A stretch of 64,000 nt of DNA from the NCBI GenBank assembly GCA_030248215.1, contig JASANG010002318.1:33920-97919 (forward strand), given 5' to 3'. This document shows, piece by piece, positions 25,085 through 35,478 of the stretch. Positions within the stretch are counted from its first letter, which is position 1. Every line of letters begins with the position of its first letter. Below the pieces are notes generated by a model. The model was not told the origin of the DNA, made no database searches, and saw only the letters and a program-made list of their open reading frames with translations. The translations under genes were made by a program, and so were the position numbers. The DNA comes from Enoplolaimus lenunculus. Taxonomy: Eukaryota; Nematoda; Enoplea; Enoplida; Thoracostomopsidae.

Positions 25085-25294
25085 CACTGCAAAAAATGTT
25101 GAGTCAAATTGACTCTCTTCGGAATAGGCACCACGGGACTACACAAACTGAACCAAATTCAACTCCGACAGAGTCCAATTTGACTCAATAAGTCGCACGC
25201 TTGATTCTGGCGGAGTCGAATTTGACTCAGATTGTGTAGTCCCATAGAGCCTATTTCGGAGAGAGTCAATTTGACTCACCACTTTTTTACAGTG
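25085..25294. mobile_element. Palindromic MITE, GAGTC family, copy 8
   Basis: CACTGCAAAAAATGTTGAG to ACTTTTTTACAGTG, flanked by TA on both sides. It sits only 183 bp upstream of the Kv4 start codon, so it may lie in the promoter or 5-prime untranslated region. Confidence 0.8.
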
Positions 25295-25477
25295 TACGTT
25301 TCACATGATTTATAGTTCTATGATTGCGAGATTATATAAAACATCAAATAAATGCAGAAGCCATGTGTTATACACAACAGTAAAACGGCTAAATATCTAT
25401 GCGTTCATATTTTTGCATTTACCATTGAAAACTGAATAATATTTTCCAGTAAATAAAGACGTATCTGGTCAGTTACT

Positions 25478-26622
25478 ATGGCTTCAGTGGCCGCTTGGCT
25501 TCCGTTTGCGCGAGCCGCTGCAATAGGATGGGTCCCGATCGCGAGACAACAAATGCCCAAAGCTCCCATTGCAATCCAAGCCAAAGATTTAGCAGTCGAT
25601 TATGTTTCGGATGAAAAAATTCAAATCAACCTGAGCGGGCGTCGATTTGAAACGTGGCGAAATACGCTGGAAAAGTATCCAGAAACGCTGCTCGGATCGA
25701 ACGAAAAAGGATTTTTCTTCGACGAAGACAGCAAAGAGTACTTTTTCGATCGGGATCCAGACATCTTTCGGCATATTTTGACATTTTATCGCACTGGCAA
25801 ACTGCATTTTCCCAAACACGAATGTTTAGTCGCGTACGACGAAGAATTGGCGTTTTTTGGCATTATGCCAGATTTGATCAGCGATTGCTGCTACGAAGAG
25901 TACAAAGATAAAAAACGCGAAAATCAAGAACGACTACTCGAAGAACGACTTGAAGAAGAAGACGGCCCGGACAAAAACGTTCCTCGTCATCCGCGTGAAG
26001 TGATGTGGCGTGCGTTTGAAAATCCTCATACCAGCACACCCGCGCTAGTGTTCTACTATGTGACCGGATTTTTTATCGCAATTTCTGTCGCGTGCAACAT
26101 ATTCGAAACGGTTCCTTGTGAATCGCGGGATGCATCAAAACCAGGCCTTCCGCGCGTTTTGACCACATGTGGCGATTTGTATCGGTTGCAGTTTTTCATT
26201 GTCGACACTGCATGCGTTATTATATTTACAATTGAATATTTTTTGCGTCTCTACGCGGCACCAGAACGTTTTAAGTATGTGACAACGGTGATGTCAATGA
26301 TTGACGTCATTGCAATTGCACCATACTATATTGCGTTGGTTTTGCCTGATAACGATGACGTCAGCGGTGCGTTTGTCACACTTCGTGTGTTTCGGGTGTT
26401 TCGCATTTTTAAATTTTCACGTCATTCACAAGGATTGCGTATTCTCGGTTACACACTGCAGTCGTGCGCGAGTGAACTTGCGTTTTTAGTATTTTCACTT
26501 GCGATGGCAATTGTTATATTTGCGACCATTATGTATTACGCCGAGAAAAAAGTGATTAACACCAAGTTCAGTAGTATTCCGGCTGCGTTTTGGTACACCA
26601 TTGTAACCATGACTACACTTGG
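25478..26622 (+). CDS. Shal: Kv4 exon 1: N-terminus, T1, S1 to pore helix
   Basis: Residues 1-381 plus two bases of the filter glycine codon. The ATG follows an in-frame Shal-type start with no better upstream candidate. A possible acceptor (ATTTTCCAG at 25441-25449) lies 29 bases before it, so a leader intron may exist. T1 covers about residues 46-145, S4 about 300-320, and the exon closes at TMTTL-G with donor GTAAGT. Vertebrate Kv4 genes split the pore at the same place. Confidence 0.95.
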
Positions 26623-29600
26623 GTAAGTCATTTTGATTGTTGGCTGTTAGCGTAACGGTGCTGCAGGGGCGGATCCCAGGTAGGCCTTGTGTTAATCAAA
26701 CAAATCATGTCAAATATATAATAAAAAATGATTCAAATCGGACAGCGCCAGTCAAATGCATGCTTCAAAGTGTCGCATTGGTTCAGGTGAATCCAATCTT
26801 GTGAACCAACATTAAATATTATCTGGATTCGCCTCTGTGCGGACAGTAGCGGATCTTGAAATTTGGAAAAACTTGGGCCGCGCGAGGTAAAAGAAAATAG
26901 TAATATTAATTAACTGAAAAAAGATTCTTCCAAAATTTTACAGAGGTATATTGTTTATGAAAACTTCAAAACTTAACCAGCTGCTCACTTTTAAGGCTCA
27001 TGTTTTCAATAATTTATTACCTGCTATTCGCTGCAATGAATGAACGTCTCATACTGTCAACCTTGATCCTGTACGTTTGCTGCAAAATGTGTCTTTTTGG
27101 CTTTCCTGATATTTGTTTACAGACTTTTTATTTGGAAATTAAAATTGTTAGAAACGAACTATATTTATTTACTAATGCCGGTTCGTAAAGGGCAGCAAGT
27201 TGAAGGAGGGTAAATCCATTTCAGGCGAAGGAGGATAAATCCATTACAGCGAAGGAGGATAAATCCATTTCAGCGAAGGAGGATAAATCCATTTCAGGCG
27301 AAGGAGGATAAATCCATTACAGCGAAGGAGGATAAATCCATTACAGCGAAGGAGGATAAATCCATTTCAGGCGAAGGAGGATAAATCCATTACAGCGAAG
27401 CAGGATAAATCCATTACAGCGAAGGCGGATAAATCCATTACAGCGAAGGAGGATAAATCCATTTCAGCGAAGGAGGATAAATCCATTTCAGGCGAAGGAG
27501 GATAAATTCATTTCAGCGAAGGAGGATAAATCCATTTCAGGCGAAGGAGGATAAATCCATTACAGCGAAGGAGGATAAATCCATTACAGCGAAGGAGGAT
27601 AAATCCATTTCAGGCGAAGGAGGATAAATTCATTTCAGCGAAGGATGATAAAACCATTTCAGCGAAGGAGGATAAATCCATTTCAGCGTAGGAGGATAAA
27701 TTCATTTCAGCGAAGGAGGATAAATCCATTTCAGGCGAAGGAGGATAAATTCATTTCAGCGAAGGAGGATAAATCCATTTCAGGCGAAGGAGGATAAATC
27801 CATTACAGCGAAGGAGGATAAATCCATTTCAGCGAAGGAGGATAAATCCATTTCAGGCGAAGGAGGATAAATTCATTTCAGCGAAGGATGATAAAACCAT
27901 TTCAGCGAAGGAGGATAAATCCATTTCAGCGTAGGAGGATAAATTCATTTCAGCGAAGGAGGATAAATCCATTTCAGCGAAGGAGGATAAATCCATTTCA
28001 GGCGAAGGAGGATAAATCCATTACAGCGAAGGAGGGATGCATTTTTAACACTTTAACAACGGCCCTATTATACTATTCTAGTCTTTGTAGCGTTGCGCTC
28101 AGTTGCAATATTTGTTTGGCTCATGTTCCTTTTAAGTGCATCCAGGTTTTTGTACGTCAGAACTGGGTAAACTCGACAAGTCTCGGTATTTTCAGGTTTC
28201 TGTTTCTTGAGTCTCGGTGTTTTAGAACCGACTCTAGGACACGAGGATTCACCAAATGTTGGTAGACGTGTAAACAGTAAAAGTTAAAATTGTTGAAGTA
28301 AGCAATGCCTGAAAAATTCGCTATGAATCTATGAATTTTCATAGTTACGCAATAATTATTAGCAGATATCCTGAAAACATACAAAGAACTATATAAACAC
28401 AAAAATCTACGAAAAAACATTAGAAATAATTTATTTTGAAAATTTCATTATTTGGGTGAAGACCAAAAGTTGACCGAGACCAAGATTTTTCACGACCGGT
28501 CTCCGCCCATTGCTGGCTCGGATTAGCTGTTATTTTTGCATAGGCGGCCCATGTAAAGATCAGGGGCGGAAAGGCTTACTGTTGGACTAGAAGAGAATAA
28601 ACAAGTTTAGAGTAATTTTTTGCTTGGCGTAGGCTAAGGCTTAGGCTCAGGCTTAGGAATAAACTTCTTCTTACTGTTAGTTAGGGATATGCTTAGACTT
28701 AGGCTTTGGAATAAGCTTATAACACTGTTCCGCCCCTGTTTTTACATTGGCCACTTAGGTTTAGACTTAGTTATAGACCCATTTTTACGCTGAAATTTGG
28801 CTTAGCCTATGAATAATAGATAATATGGCGAGACATATTTTGTTACACCCCTAGAATAACACTCGTCATCTATATCTGGTTTTCCAGCGTTATTGTAACC
28901 CAATAGAGATTGTGAACGTACACGGTCACATGCAAACATTTACATTGCATGTGTGACAAAAAATATGCAAAAGTAAGTCAACCAGTTTGATGGTACTTTA
29001 AATAAATACGAATGACGGTATAAATTTTTTGAAGATTTTAAAAATAATATCAGGCATGTTCAAATACCGGAGTCGGATGTCGATTTTTTGCCGGAGCCAG
29101 ATATCCGGTTGCACCCTGATGTTAATATCTAAATGTTTAACCTGGGATCTTCCAGCATAAGGTACCTGATGTAGTGTTTCGTGTATGAACGATTTCTTGC
29201 ACTAAAGTGGTGCTAAGTTGTCAAAAATGCTAAATCCTTATCATATTTGGGCAAGCAATCGGTCACACTGTTTGTTTGGGATATAACAGGCGTTTCTTTT
29301 TTGTTTATTATCAAAGAAACTATTTCGAATATTACCGGTCGTTATTCTAAACTGCATCGTCATTTCCCCCATGGCCTGAAATTGTCTCAAATGATTAAAA
29401 GCAAGCATTCAGCTAAGCAAAAATATTTCTTGTCTTTTCGAAAACATATGCGATCCAAAATTGAACCAACTATGAAACTCTGTGGCCGATTCAAATTGTT
29501 CAATCGTTTCAGGTATGGAGATATGGTTCCATCGACTGCGATGGGCAAAATAATTGGTGGTCTTTGCTCACTCAGCGGTGTACTGGTAATCGCGCTTCCT

Positions 29601-32600
29601 GTGCCTGTGATTGTATCGAACTTTTCGCGAATATATCATCAAAATCAACGTGCCGATAAACGCAAAGCTCAGAAAGTAAACTTTAAATTGTAACTTAGTG
29701 CTTCTAGTCAATATTACCTGGATATTAGTGTATAAAACGCTGAATTTTTAAACAAACAACTTTTGGTCGTAAGGCAATTTAAGTTTTAAAATAATAATTT
29801 TACTAATTCTTCAAATTTCGGAGAAAAACAATCAAAGATCATCGATATAAAAGAAGCTCAAATTGCGAAAATTTTCAAAATTCTTTTTGGGTCATACGAT
29901 GAAGTGTAGGAAAACGAAGCGGACTCAAAATATGATAGACGTCTGTTGCCCAAACAAACATTCAAAATTAATTGTTTTAAACCATAATTGCATCCAATAA
30001 CAACTACCGCATACAGATTTCTTTGGTATAAAGATAACTCTTCAATCCACAAATTAACCAAAATTTCGTCGACTCAACAATTTGTCGCCCATTATTATGC
30101 CTATGCTCAAGCTTTGTGGTCAGGCTTAACATTATGCTTAGGGTTATGCTTAGTCTTATTGCAGCTCCCGATATCCGCCGCTGGTCGTTAATGCTACATA
30201 AACGGTACGGGACGTGACTAACACCGAGTGAAAGAACGTGTAAAAAATGCCACATTCCAACTCTATACAGAACTTTAGCTAACAATTGAACAAATTCAAA
30301 TTTAACTGAATAATTGTTTTCAGAAAGCTCGACTTGCTCGAATTCGTATAGTAAAAAACGCCAGCGGCCAAGCGTTGTTTTCAAAGAAAAAAGCACACGA
30401 AGCACGAGTGAATGCTTTTGAGCAGGGTATGCCGTTTATACTGGGTCTGGCGGACGTTTGATGTATTTATATCGTTTCATGGCCTTATCACTGGCATAGT
30501 CTTTACCGTAATTTCATTTCAGGAAGGAATAATCACGTTTTTTAACTTTTTTCTTTGAGCGTAGATAGCAAGAAAAAATTGTCAGCTGTGCTGGATGTTA
30601 AGTGTAACTTACGAGTCCTCAAAACTTCTTGTCAAGGTGGTTGAACATTTCATTTTGACAGAATAATACCTTAAGAGATAAATGTTGGCAAGCGAGCGTA
30701 GTTTGCGAGATAACGTTCTATATTAAATAGCCGGGAGGCAATCCTAAGGCTTCAAGCGTCTGAAGCTGCTAAAACAATTAAAGACGGAGGTAAAGTTGTG
30801 AAGAAAAATTCGCGAACAAAACGAGCGAAAATCCACAGGCTTTTCAAGACACTGCCGCTTTAGTTTAAACTGGCTGTGTGGGTGCCCTATTTGGAGGGGG
30901 GATGCGAATTCGGAATGGAAATGGCTGCTTAGGACGAGGGCTCATAAACTGTACTCAGGTTCCTCAAGGGTCTTAGAGACCCCGTGTCGCTTGATAATGA
31001 TGTAAAAATATTCAATATCCATGTTTAATTATGAGTGAAAAACGTTGCGTACTGCTACAAATGCTTTTAACGCGTCTAAAAGTAATCAAATGAAAAGTAT
31101 TTGCTTGACAACTTTTTCATCTCAAAACTTTGTTCTGACGTCGTTTTTAGGGAAGTTCTAATTTACACAACGACATTTTAAACACACTCTCGTTTCGAGA
31201 CATACACCTGCAAAAAATGTGGTGTCAAATTGACTCTCTCCGAAATATGCTCTATGAGACTACACAATCTGAGTCAAATTCGACTCCGCCAGCGTCAAAT
31301 TCGACTCACTGAATCGCGAGTTAGACTCTGGCAGAGTCGAATTCGACCTATTTTGTATAGTCCCGTAGAGCATATTTCGGAGAGAATCAATTTGAGTCAA
31401 CATTTTTTGCAGTCCACTGATCGTTGCATTTATTTTTTCAGGACTCGTTCAAATCGAATCACTCAAAGATGAAGACATTTTTGAAATTCAACATCATCAT
31501 CTTCTTCAGTGCCTTGAAAGAGCGACGGTAAATTGGGATACAAAATTGAATTTAGTCAACAGTGCACAAGTCAATGATTTAGGGAAAGTCTTCGACCATG
31601 ACACAAGCCAAATTTTTCAGTGTCGTTTGGTTTGTTTGAAGCTAAATTGTCTAAAGAAATGACTAAAATTAATACTAATGACGCGAGTTAGATTGAAAAT
31701 ATGACAGATGGCATGGCACAAAAGTAGACCGAATTTGTTCAACAGTGTTGTGTTTGTCCATCAATGGTTAAAACTTCAATTGTTCTCGCAGTGGCTCGGG
31801 AATTATGGTATTACCAAGATATTCGATAAGAGGAGTACTTAAAAGATTTTTTGTTGAATGAAAAATTCTAGCCATGTCTCGAATAGTGTCAGCTGCACGT
31901 TCACTCATCGGAGACCCTCGTTTATGGTTATAATGACCTTTGGAAAAACCCTCGAGTTATCCGTCGTTGTCAACGGTCATCATACAAAAAACCAAGTGAA
32001 ACGAAAATGTAATTTCGAATAACACAATTCGCGCTGGAAATTTCGAAAAAATGTTGTTTCCTGTGTTATATTAAGATTAGGTTTTTGGTTAAATTTACGT
32101 AATCTCAATTTGTATATAAATTTAAATTTAGGATTTTGTGAGAAAATTTAAATAGGTTTTTGTTCAACGGCATATAATTTGTTGCGATTTCGAATTTTGT
32201 GCTGGCATTGTTTTGGTCAGCAAATTAATACCAGCACACTTTATTTCTGGAGAATGATTGTTCGCACGACCTCGGGCCGATTCGGTAAATACCCAAAATG
32301 ATTCAATAAGTTTCATTGTGATTTATTGGGGTTTCGTGTGGCTCGCCGACGTCCACGTTTGATTTGCAGAGCTTCCATTCAAGAGAAAACAGAATCCAGC
32401 ATAAATTTAGTCGAATATATTTGTTTTGCTTACTTCTGCAGATGCATTGTTCTCATTAGTCTGATGCTTTGGATCGGTCAGACGTCACAATATACTTTTC
32501 AACGCCTCTGACCAAAACAGTTACTGAGTCATACGGAGTGATGGCCTTGAGGGGCGAGGCCTTCCTGGAGGGAATGTGCCAGGGAGTGTGCTTAACGTCC

Positions 32601-33055
32601 GCACGACTCGAACAATATTTTTATGAAATATAATTCGAGTAGGAATTCGAACGTCGAGTCCGCTTGGTTGGCAGTGGTTTACCGTCAACACTCAGTTATA
32701 GAAACCTGACGCTTGGGTACAGCAAAAGGTCTCTAACGTCTAGTTTAGATAGTGTGCTGCACATACGTATAGTCATTCTGAAACTGTGCACGTCCGCAAT
32801 ATACTGCAATATGCAATTAGGTATTCACAGTATACTCTATTCGAGAGAAAGAGTGATAAACAGTAATTGAAAATGTTTCTTTAACAATCTGCACTGTATT
32901 TCTCGGCTTTTAGGAACGAAAATTTGTCGACGTCGATCCACATTCGAGCCTAAGTCGTCGGCAGAGTATGTGCGCCTCTTCATCGTTAAGTCATGACATA
33001 GGAAATACATCAACAAAGCATAGTTCTAAAACAAAAAAGCAACAGCAGCAGCAGC

Positions 33056-33129
<74 letters not shown>

Positions 33130-33486
33130 ATACTGTTCGGTGATGCACGGCACACAATAACACCAGTGAACAAGAAATCACCGCCACCTTTACTTTTACT
33201 CCCAGATAGAGACGAAGATGTGTCCAGTGTGCGACAATCAGCAGAAGGTTCATCAGTAATTCGTAACAATAATCAAACCGTTGGAGCAACAACAACAACA
33301 AGACAAAAGCGAAGGTTTCGTCGCTTGTCGCCGTGCAACAGCTGTTTGTCGTGTTGTGCAGGTGACAATGCAACAGACGTGACAGCAACACGCAACCGAT
33401 TCCACCATCACCAACCTTGCGAGCACAACATTCAATCGGATTCGATGCTAAATCGTCCAAACGATGAGGTATTAACCAATGGCTGA
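25478..33486 (+). CDS. Shal: Kv4/Shal voltage-gated potassium channel, five exons
   Basis: Join of 25478-26622, 29513-29675, 30324-30426, 31442-31527 and 32914-33486: 2070 bases, 689 residues, all phases consistent and all introns GT-AG. The protein would form the pore of tetrameric A-type potassium channels in excitable membranes. It opens with the Shal signature [18 protein letters not shown] (auxiliary-subunit and inactivation region). It then has a T1 domain with the H-x5-C-x20-CC zinc motif, S1-S6, an S4 with Arg/Lys every third residue, the filter TLGYGD, and PVP in S6. The C-terminal blocks [10 protein letters not shown] and [11 protein letters not shown] match insect and vertebrate Kv4. 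The tail is unusual for a 30-residue glutamine run. The gene is complete and looks functional. ERKFVDVD after the HHHLL block is closer to invertebrate than to vertebrate wording. Upstream untranslated exons are not resolved. Confidence 0.95.
27195..28036. repeat. Minisatellite of 21-23 bp units in Kv4 intron 1
   Basis: About 38 units of GGATAAATCCATTTCAGCGA followed by AG, alternating TTTCAGC, TTTCAGGC and TTACAGC versions in a higher-order pattern (for example the blocks around 27600-27700 and 27850-27950 are near-identical). A frame of 125 codons across the right end (27888-28265) is only the repeat read as protein. Confidence 0.95.
28546..28752. mobile_element. GGCCCATGTA-family MITE in Kv4 intron 1
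   Basis: GGCCCATGTAAAGATCAGGG to CTGTTTTTACATTGGCC with a TTAGGC-like core at about 28635-28710. The 8-bp flanks no longer match well. Confidence 0.7.
29054..29125. repeat. CAGGGTGCAACCGGA hairpin element in Kv4 intron 1
   Basis: ACCGGAGTCGG and GCCGGAGCC repeats, ending TCCGGTTGCACCCTGATG. Same small family as 2755-2832. Confidence 0.4.
29513..29675 (+). CDS. Shal: Kv4 exon 2: selectivity filter and S6
   Basis: Acceptor AATCGTTTCAG, donor AAA|GTAAAC. Encodes YGDMVP, the turret side of the filter, then S6 with [11 protein letters not shown] and the conserved [17 protein letters not shown]. Phase enters by completing the split glycine codon and leaves at phase 0, as in vertebrate genes. Confidence 0.95.
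30324..30426 (+). CDS. Shal: Kv4 exon 3: post-S6 basic segment
   Basis: Acceptor TTGTTTTCAG, donor CAGG|GTATGC, 103 bases. Encodes [16 protein letters not shown] and a Lys/Ala-rich run matching the KARLARIR block of all Kv4 proteins. It exits in phase 1. Confidence 0.9.
31205..31414. mobile_element. Palindromic MITE, GAGTC family, copy 9, in Kv4 intron 3
   Basis: CACCTGCAAAAAATGTGGTG to CATTTTTTGCAGTC. Its right end is only 27 bases before the first base of exon 4, so the usual branch-point zone overlaps the transposon. Confidence 0.8.
31442..31527 (+). CDS. Shal: Kv4 exon 4: HHHLL block
   Basis: Acceptor TATTTTTTCAG, donor ACG|GTAAAT, 86 bases. Encodes [20 protein letters not shown] and LLQCLERAT, the conserved cytoplasmic dendritic-targeting region of Kv4 channels. 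Confidence 0.9.
32914..33486 (+). CDS. Shal: Kv4 exon 5: C-terminal tail with polyglutamine
   Basis: Acceptor TCGGCTTTTAG. Starts [12 protein letters not shown], the position of the conserved FV-E segment after CLE(K/R)-T in other Kv4 proteins. Then Ser-rich sequence, 30 Gln (residues about 542-571), a Pro/Leu patch, a basic-cysteine block CNSCLSCC similar to the SCC of insect Shal, and a stop at 33484-33486. Confidence 0.85.
33040..33129 (+). repeat. (CAA/CAG)30 microsatellite coding polyglutamine
   Basis: Thirty glutamine codons in the Kv4 frame. Four CAG codons sit near the 5-prime side and the rest are an unbroken CAA run. All six frames stay open across it, which gives spurious polyC, polyV and polyN frames on both strands. 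Confidence 0.95.
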
Positions 33487-33522
33487 TTGAATAATTTTAA
33501 AGCGATGCCTGCTTAATTTACA

Positions 33523-33796
33523 CACTGTAAATTTCAGTGAGTTGATTTTAACTCAGAATGAGTTGAATCACTCAATCTGAGTTAGGACTTTCAGAACTCA
33601 GAAATTTGAGTTGGTTCAATTGATTCTGAGTTAATGAATCAACTCTCTCAGGGTCAACTCAACTCAGAGTGACAATCAACTCAACTCAGAGTGACAATCA
33701 ACTCAACTCAGAGTGAGTTAATATTTACTGATATTAATTCAGTAATAACCAACTCGCTAGCTGAATTGATTAATCAACTCATTGGAATTTACAGTG
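33523..33796. mobile_element. CACTGTAAATT-family MITE, copy 2, in the Kv4 3-prime UTR
   Basis: CACTGTAAATTTCAGTGAG to ATTGGAATTTACAGTG, with a short internal tandem duplication of CAACTCAACTCAGAGTGA near 33655-33720. It begins 37 bases after the Kv4 stop codon, so it is probably transcribed as part of the 3-prime UTR. Confidence 0.8.
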
Positions 33797-34732
33797 CAGT
33801 AAATATTTTTAAAGTTAATTATGAGCCAAAAAGTTACTTATTTTGGTTTTTATGTGAGAGCACTGCTGTAACAGAGGCCGCGAGGAAAGTTGGCGGCATA
33901 TAACAAAAGATCGGCACATGCATATATTTTACTAGGTGAAACGATATTACAGACTTCGGGAATTATTAAGAACCTGCGGGTTGGTGGGCAGATTGGGATT
34001 CAGAAAATTGTCACCCTCGAAAAATGTTACTTAACCGATGCCAAGCGACATGCAAATACACTAAGGGATTGGTTAAACCTGTGAGCCGATGATGAACGCA
34101 TTTAAGAAGAGTGGACAACTCGCGAGCAATTTATGGTTTAACATTCAGTTGTATTCTATGCTGTAAAGTGGACATTATCAGCTGTTGGTACAACTTAACT
34201 GCGGTGAGATATATACTTAAAAACAACACGGATGTCACGGTGGTAAACAATATTCAACACCACGCCACCCTACCCCGCGTAAAATTTTTGTGGGGATCTC
34301 GATAGAGATCCCCGCAACCTCGCTAATTACTGAGCGAGCTGTTATTCAGGCAAACTAGTATCGCAGATACGACGATATTCTGTAATCGTTAAACAAGAAT
34401 GCACAATAGCTGAATGAGAAATTATTAATTTCGCTTAATCTTCTTGACATTTCTTCAAACGGTGAGACTGAGTCATTGCGTGTAGTAACAATTAGTCCAC
34501 GCTGTGCCTGCATTTTTATCAACTACTGCATGCATATCCAGAAACGTCCGTAGAAATTATAATCTGAAGTCGGGCCATAAAATGTTAAGATCTTAAAATA
34601 TAAAAATATAATAGCACAGTACTACGCAACATATTATCCAATATTAACCCCTTCTCACATTGAGTTGCCTATAGGCAACTAAGCGCAGTGTATATACGTT
34701 AAATAATGTATATCGCACTGTGTTTAACATTT

Positions 34733-35405
34733 GCAACACGTGTACATCGTACTAAATCACCACAAGACGTGAGAGCCCCCTCGTGCTCGAGCGTCAAGCT
34801 CCTATAGCTGAATGGTGATGGTATACGCCTCCCACGCCAACAATTGCAACACGTGTACATAGTACTAAATCACCACAAGACGTGAGAGCCCCCTCGGGCT
34901 CGAGCGTCAAGCTCCTATAGCTGAGTGGTGATGGTATACGCCTCCCACGCCAACAATTGCAACACGTGTACATAGTACTAAATCACCACAACACGTGAGA
35001 GCCCCCTCGTGCTCGAGCGTCAAGCTCCTATAGCTGAATGGTGATGGTATACGCCTCCCACGCCAACAATTGCAACACGTGTACATAGTACTAAATCACC
35101 ACAAGACGTGAGAGCCCCCTCGTGCTCGAGCGTCAAGCTCCTATAGCTGAATGGTGATGGTATACGCCTCCCACGCCAACAATTGCAACACGTGTACATA
35201 GTACTAAATCACCACAAGACGTGAGAGCCCCCTCGGGCTCGAGCGTCAAGCTCCTATAGCTGAGTGGTGATGGTATACGCCTCCACGCCAACAATTGCAA
35301 CACGTGTACATAGTACTAAATCACCACAAGACGTGAGAGCCCCCTCGTGCTCGAGCGTCAAGCTCCTATAGCTGAATGGTGATGGTATACGCCTCCCACG
35401 CCAGT
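34733..35405 (+). repeat. 113-bp tandem array of a half tRNA-like unit
   Basis: Each unit runs GCAACACGTGTACATAGTAC, then TCGAGCGTCAAGCTCC, then TATAGCTGAATGGTGATGG (A-box type) and ACGCCTCCCACGCCA, identical to the anticodon arm region of tRNA-Gly(CCC). Units start near 34841, 34954, 35067, 35180 and 35292. They differ by single bases such as TCGTGC/TCGGGC, so the expansion is recent. Confidence 0.85.
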
Positions 35406-35425
35406 CACCCGAGTTCGAATCCTAG
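35340..35425 (+). ncRNA. tRNA-Gly-like Pol III head of the TTAA element
   Basis: GCTCCTATAGCTGAATGGTG holds an A box; CGCCTCCCACGC is an anticodon-arm-like segment with CCC in the loop; CACCCGAGTTCGAATCC is a T arm with B box. Acceptor-stem pairing is poor, so it is a tRNA-derived promoter rather than a working tRNA gene. Confidence 0.55.
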
Positions 35426-35478
35426 CATAAAAGTAGGTCTCAGGGGAAATAGAAAATATTCATGTGAGAAAGGGTTAA

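Larger units (their letters stand above)
34644..35478. mobile_element. TTAA-flanked MITE carrying tRNA-Gly-like units
   Basis: TTAA plus CCCCTTCTCACATTGAG at the left and CATGTGAGAAAGGG plus TTAA at the right are inverted ends with a piggyBac-type TTAA target. Within the element are six tandem 113-bp units (listed next); only the last continues into a B box GAGTTCGAATCC. Shorter reverse-strand copies (50009-50279 and 52430-52698) have a single unit, so that is the basic form. Confidence 0.75.

Noticed and set aside
27888-28265. Frame with RRRINPFQ repeats
   Set aside because: Minisatellite in Kv4 intron 1, not a gene.
29247-29512. The open frame upstream of Kv4 exon 2 in the same reading frame
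   Set aside because: It is intron 1 sequence; the TTTCAG acceptor at 29512 and homology start precisely at the filter.
32991-33460. Minus-strand frames with polycysteine or polyvaline
   Set aside because: Antisense shadows of the Kv4 glutamine tract.
34740-35410. CRISPR-like array
   Set aside because: Units are 113 bp, contiguous without unique spacers, and contain a tRNA-like half inside a eukaryotic transposon.
35340-35425. A working tRNA-Gly gene
   Set aside because: The anticodon and T arms resemble tRNA-Gly(CCC), but the acceptor stem does not pair and the sequence is part of a dispersed repeat.
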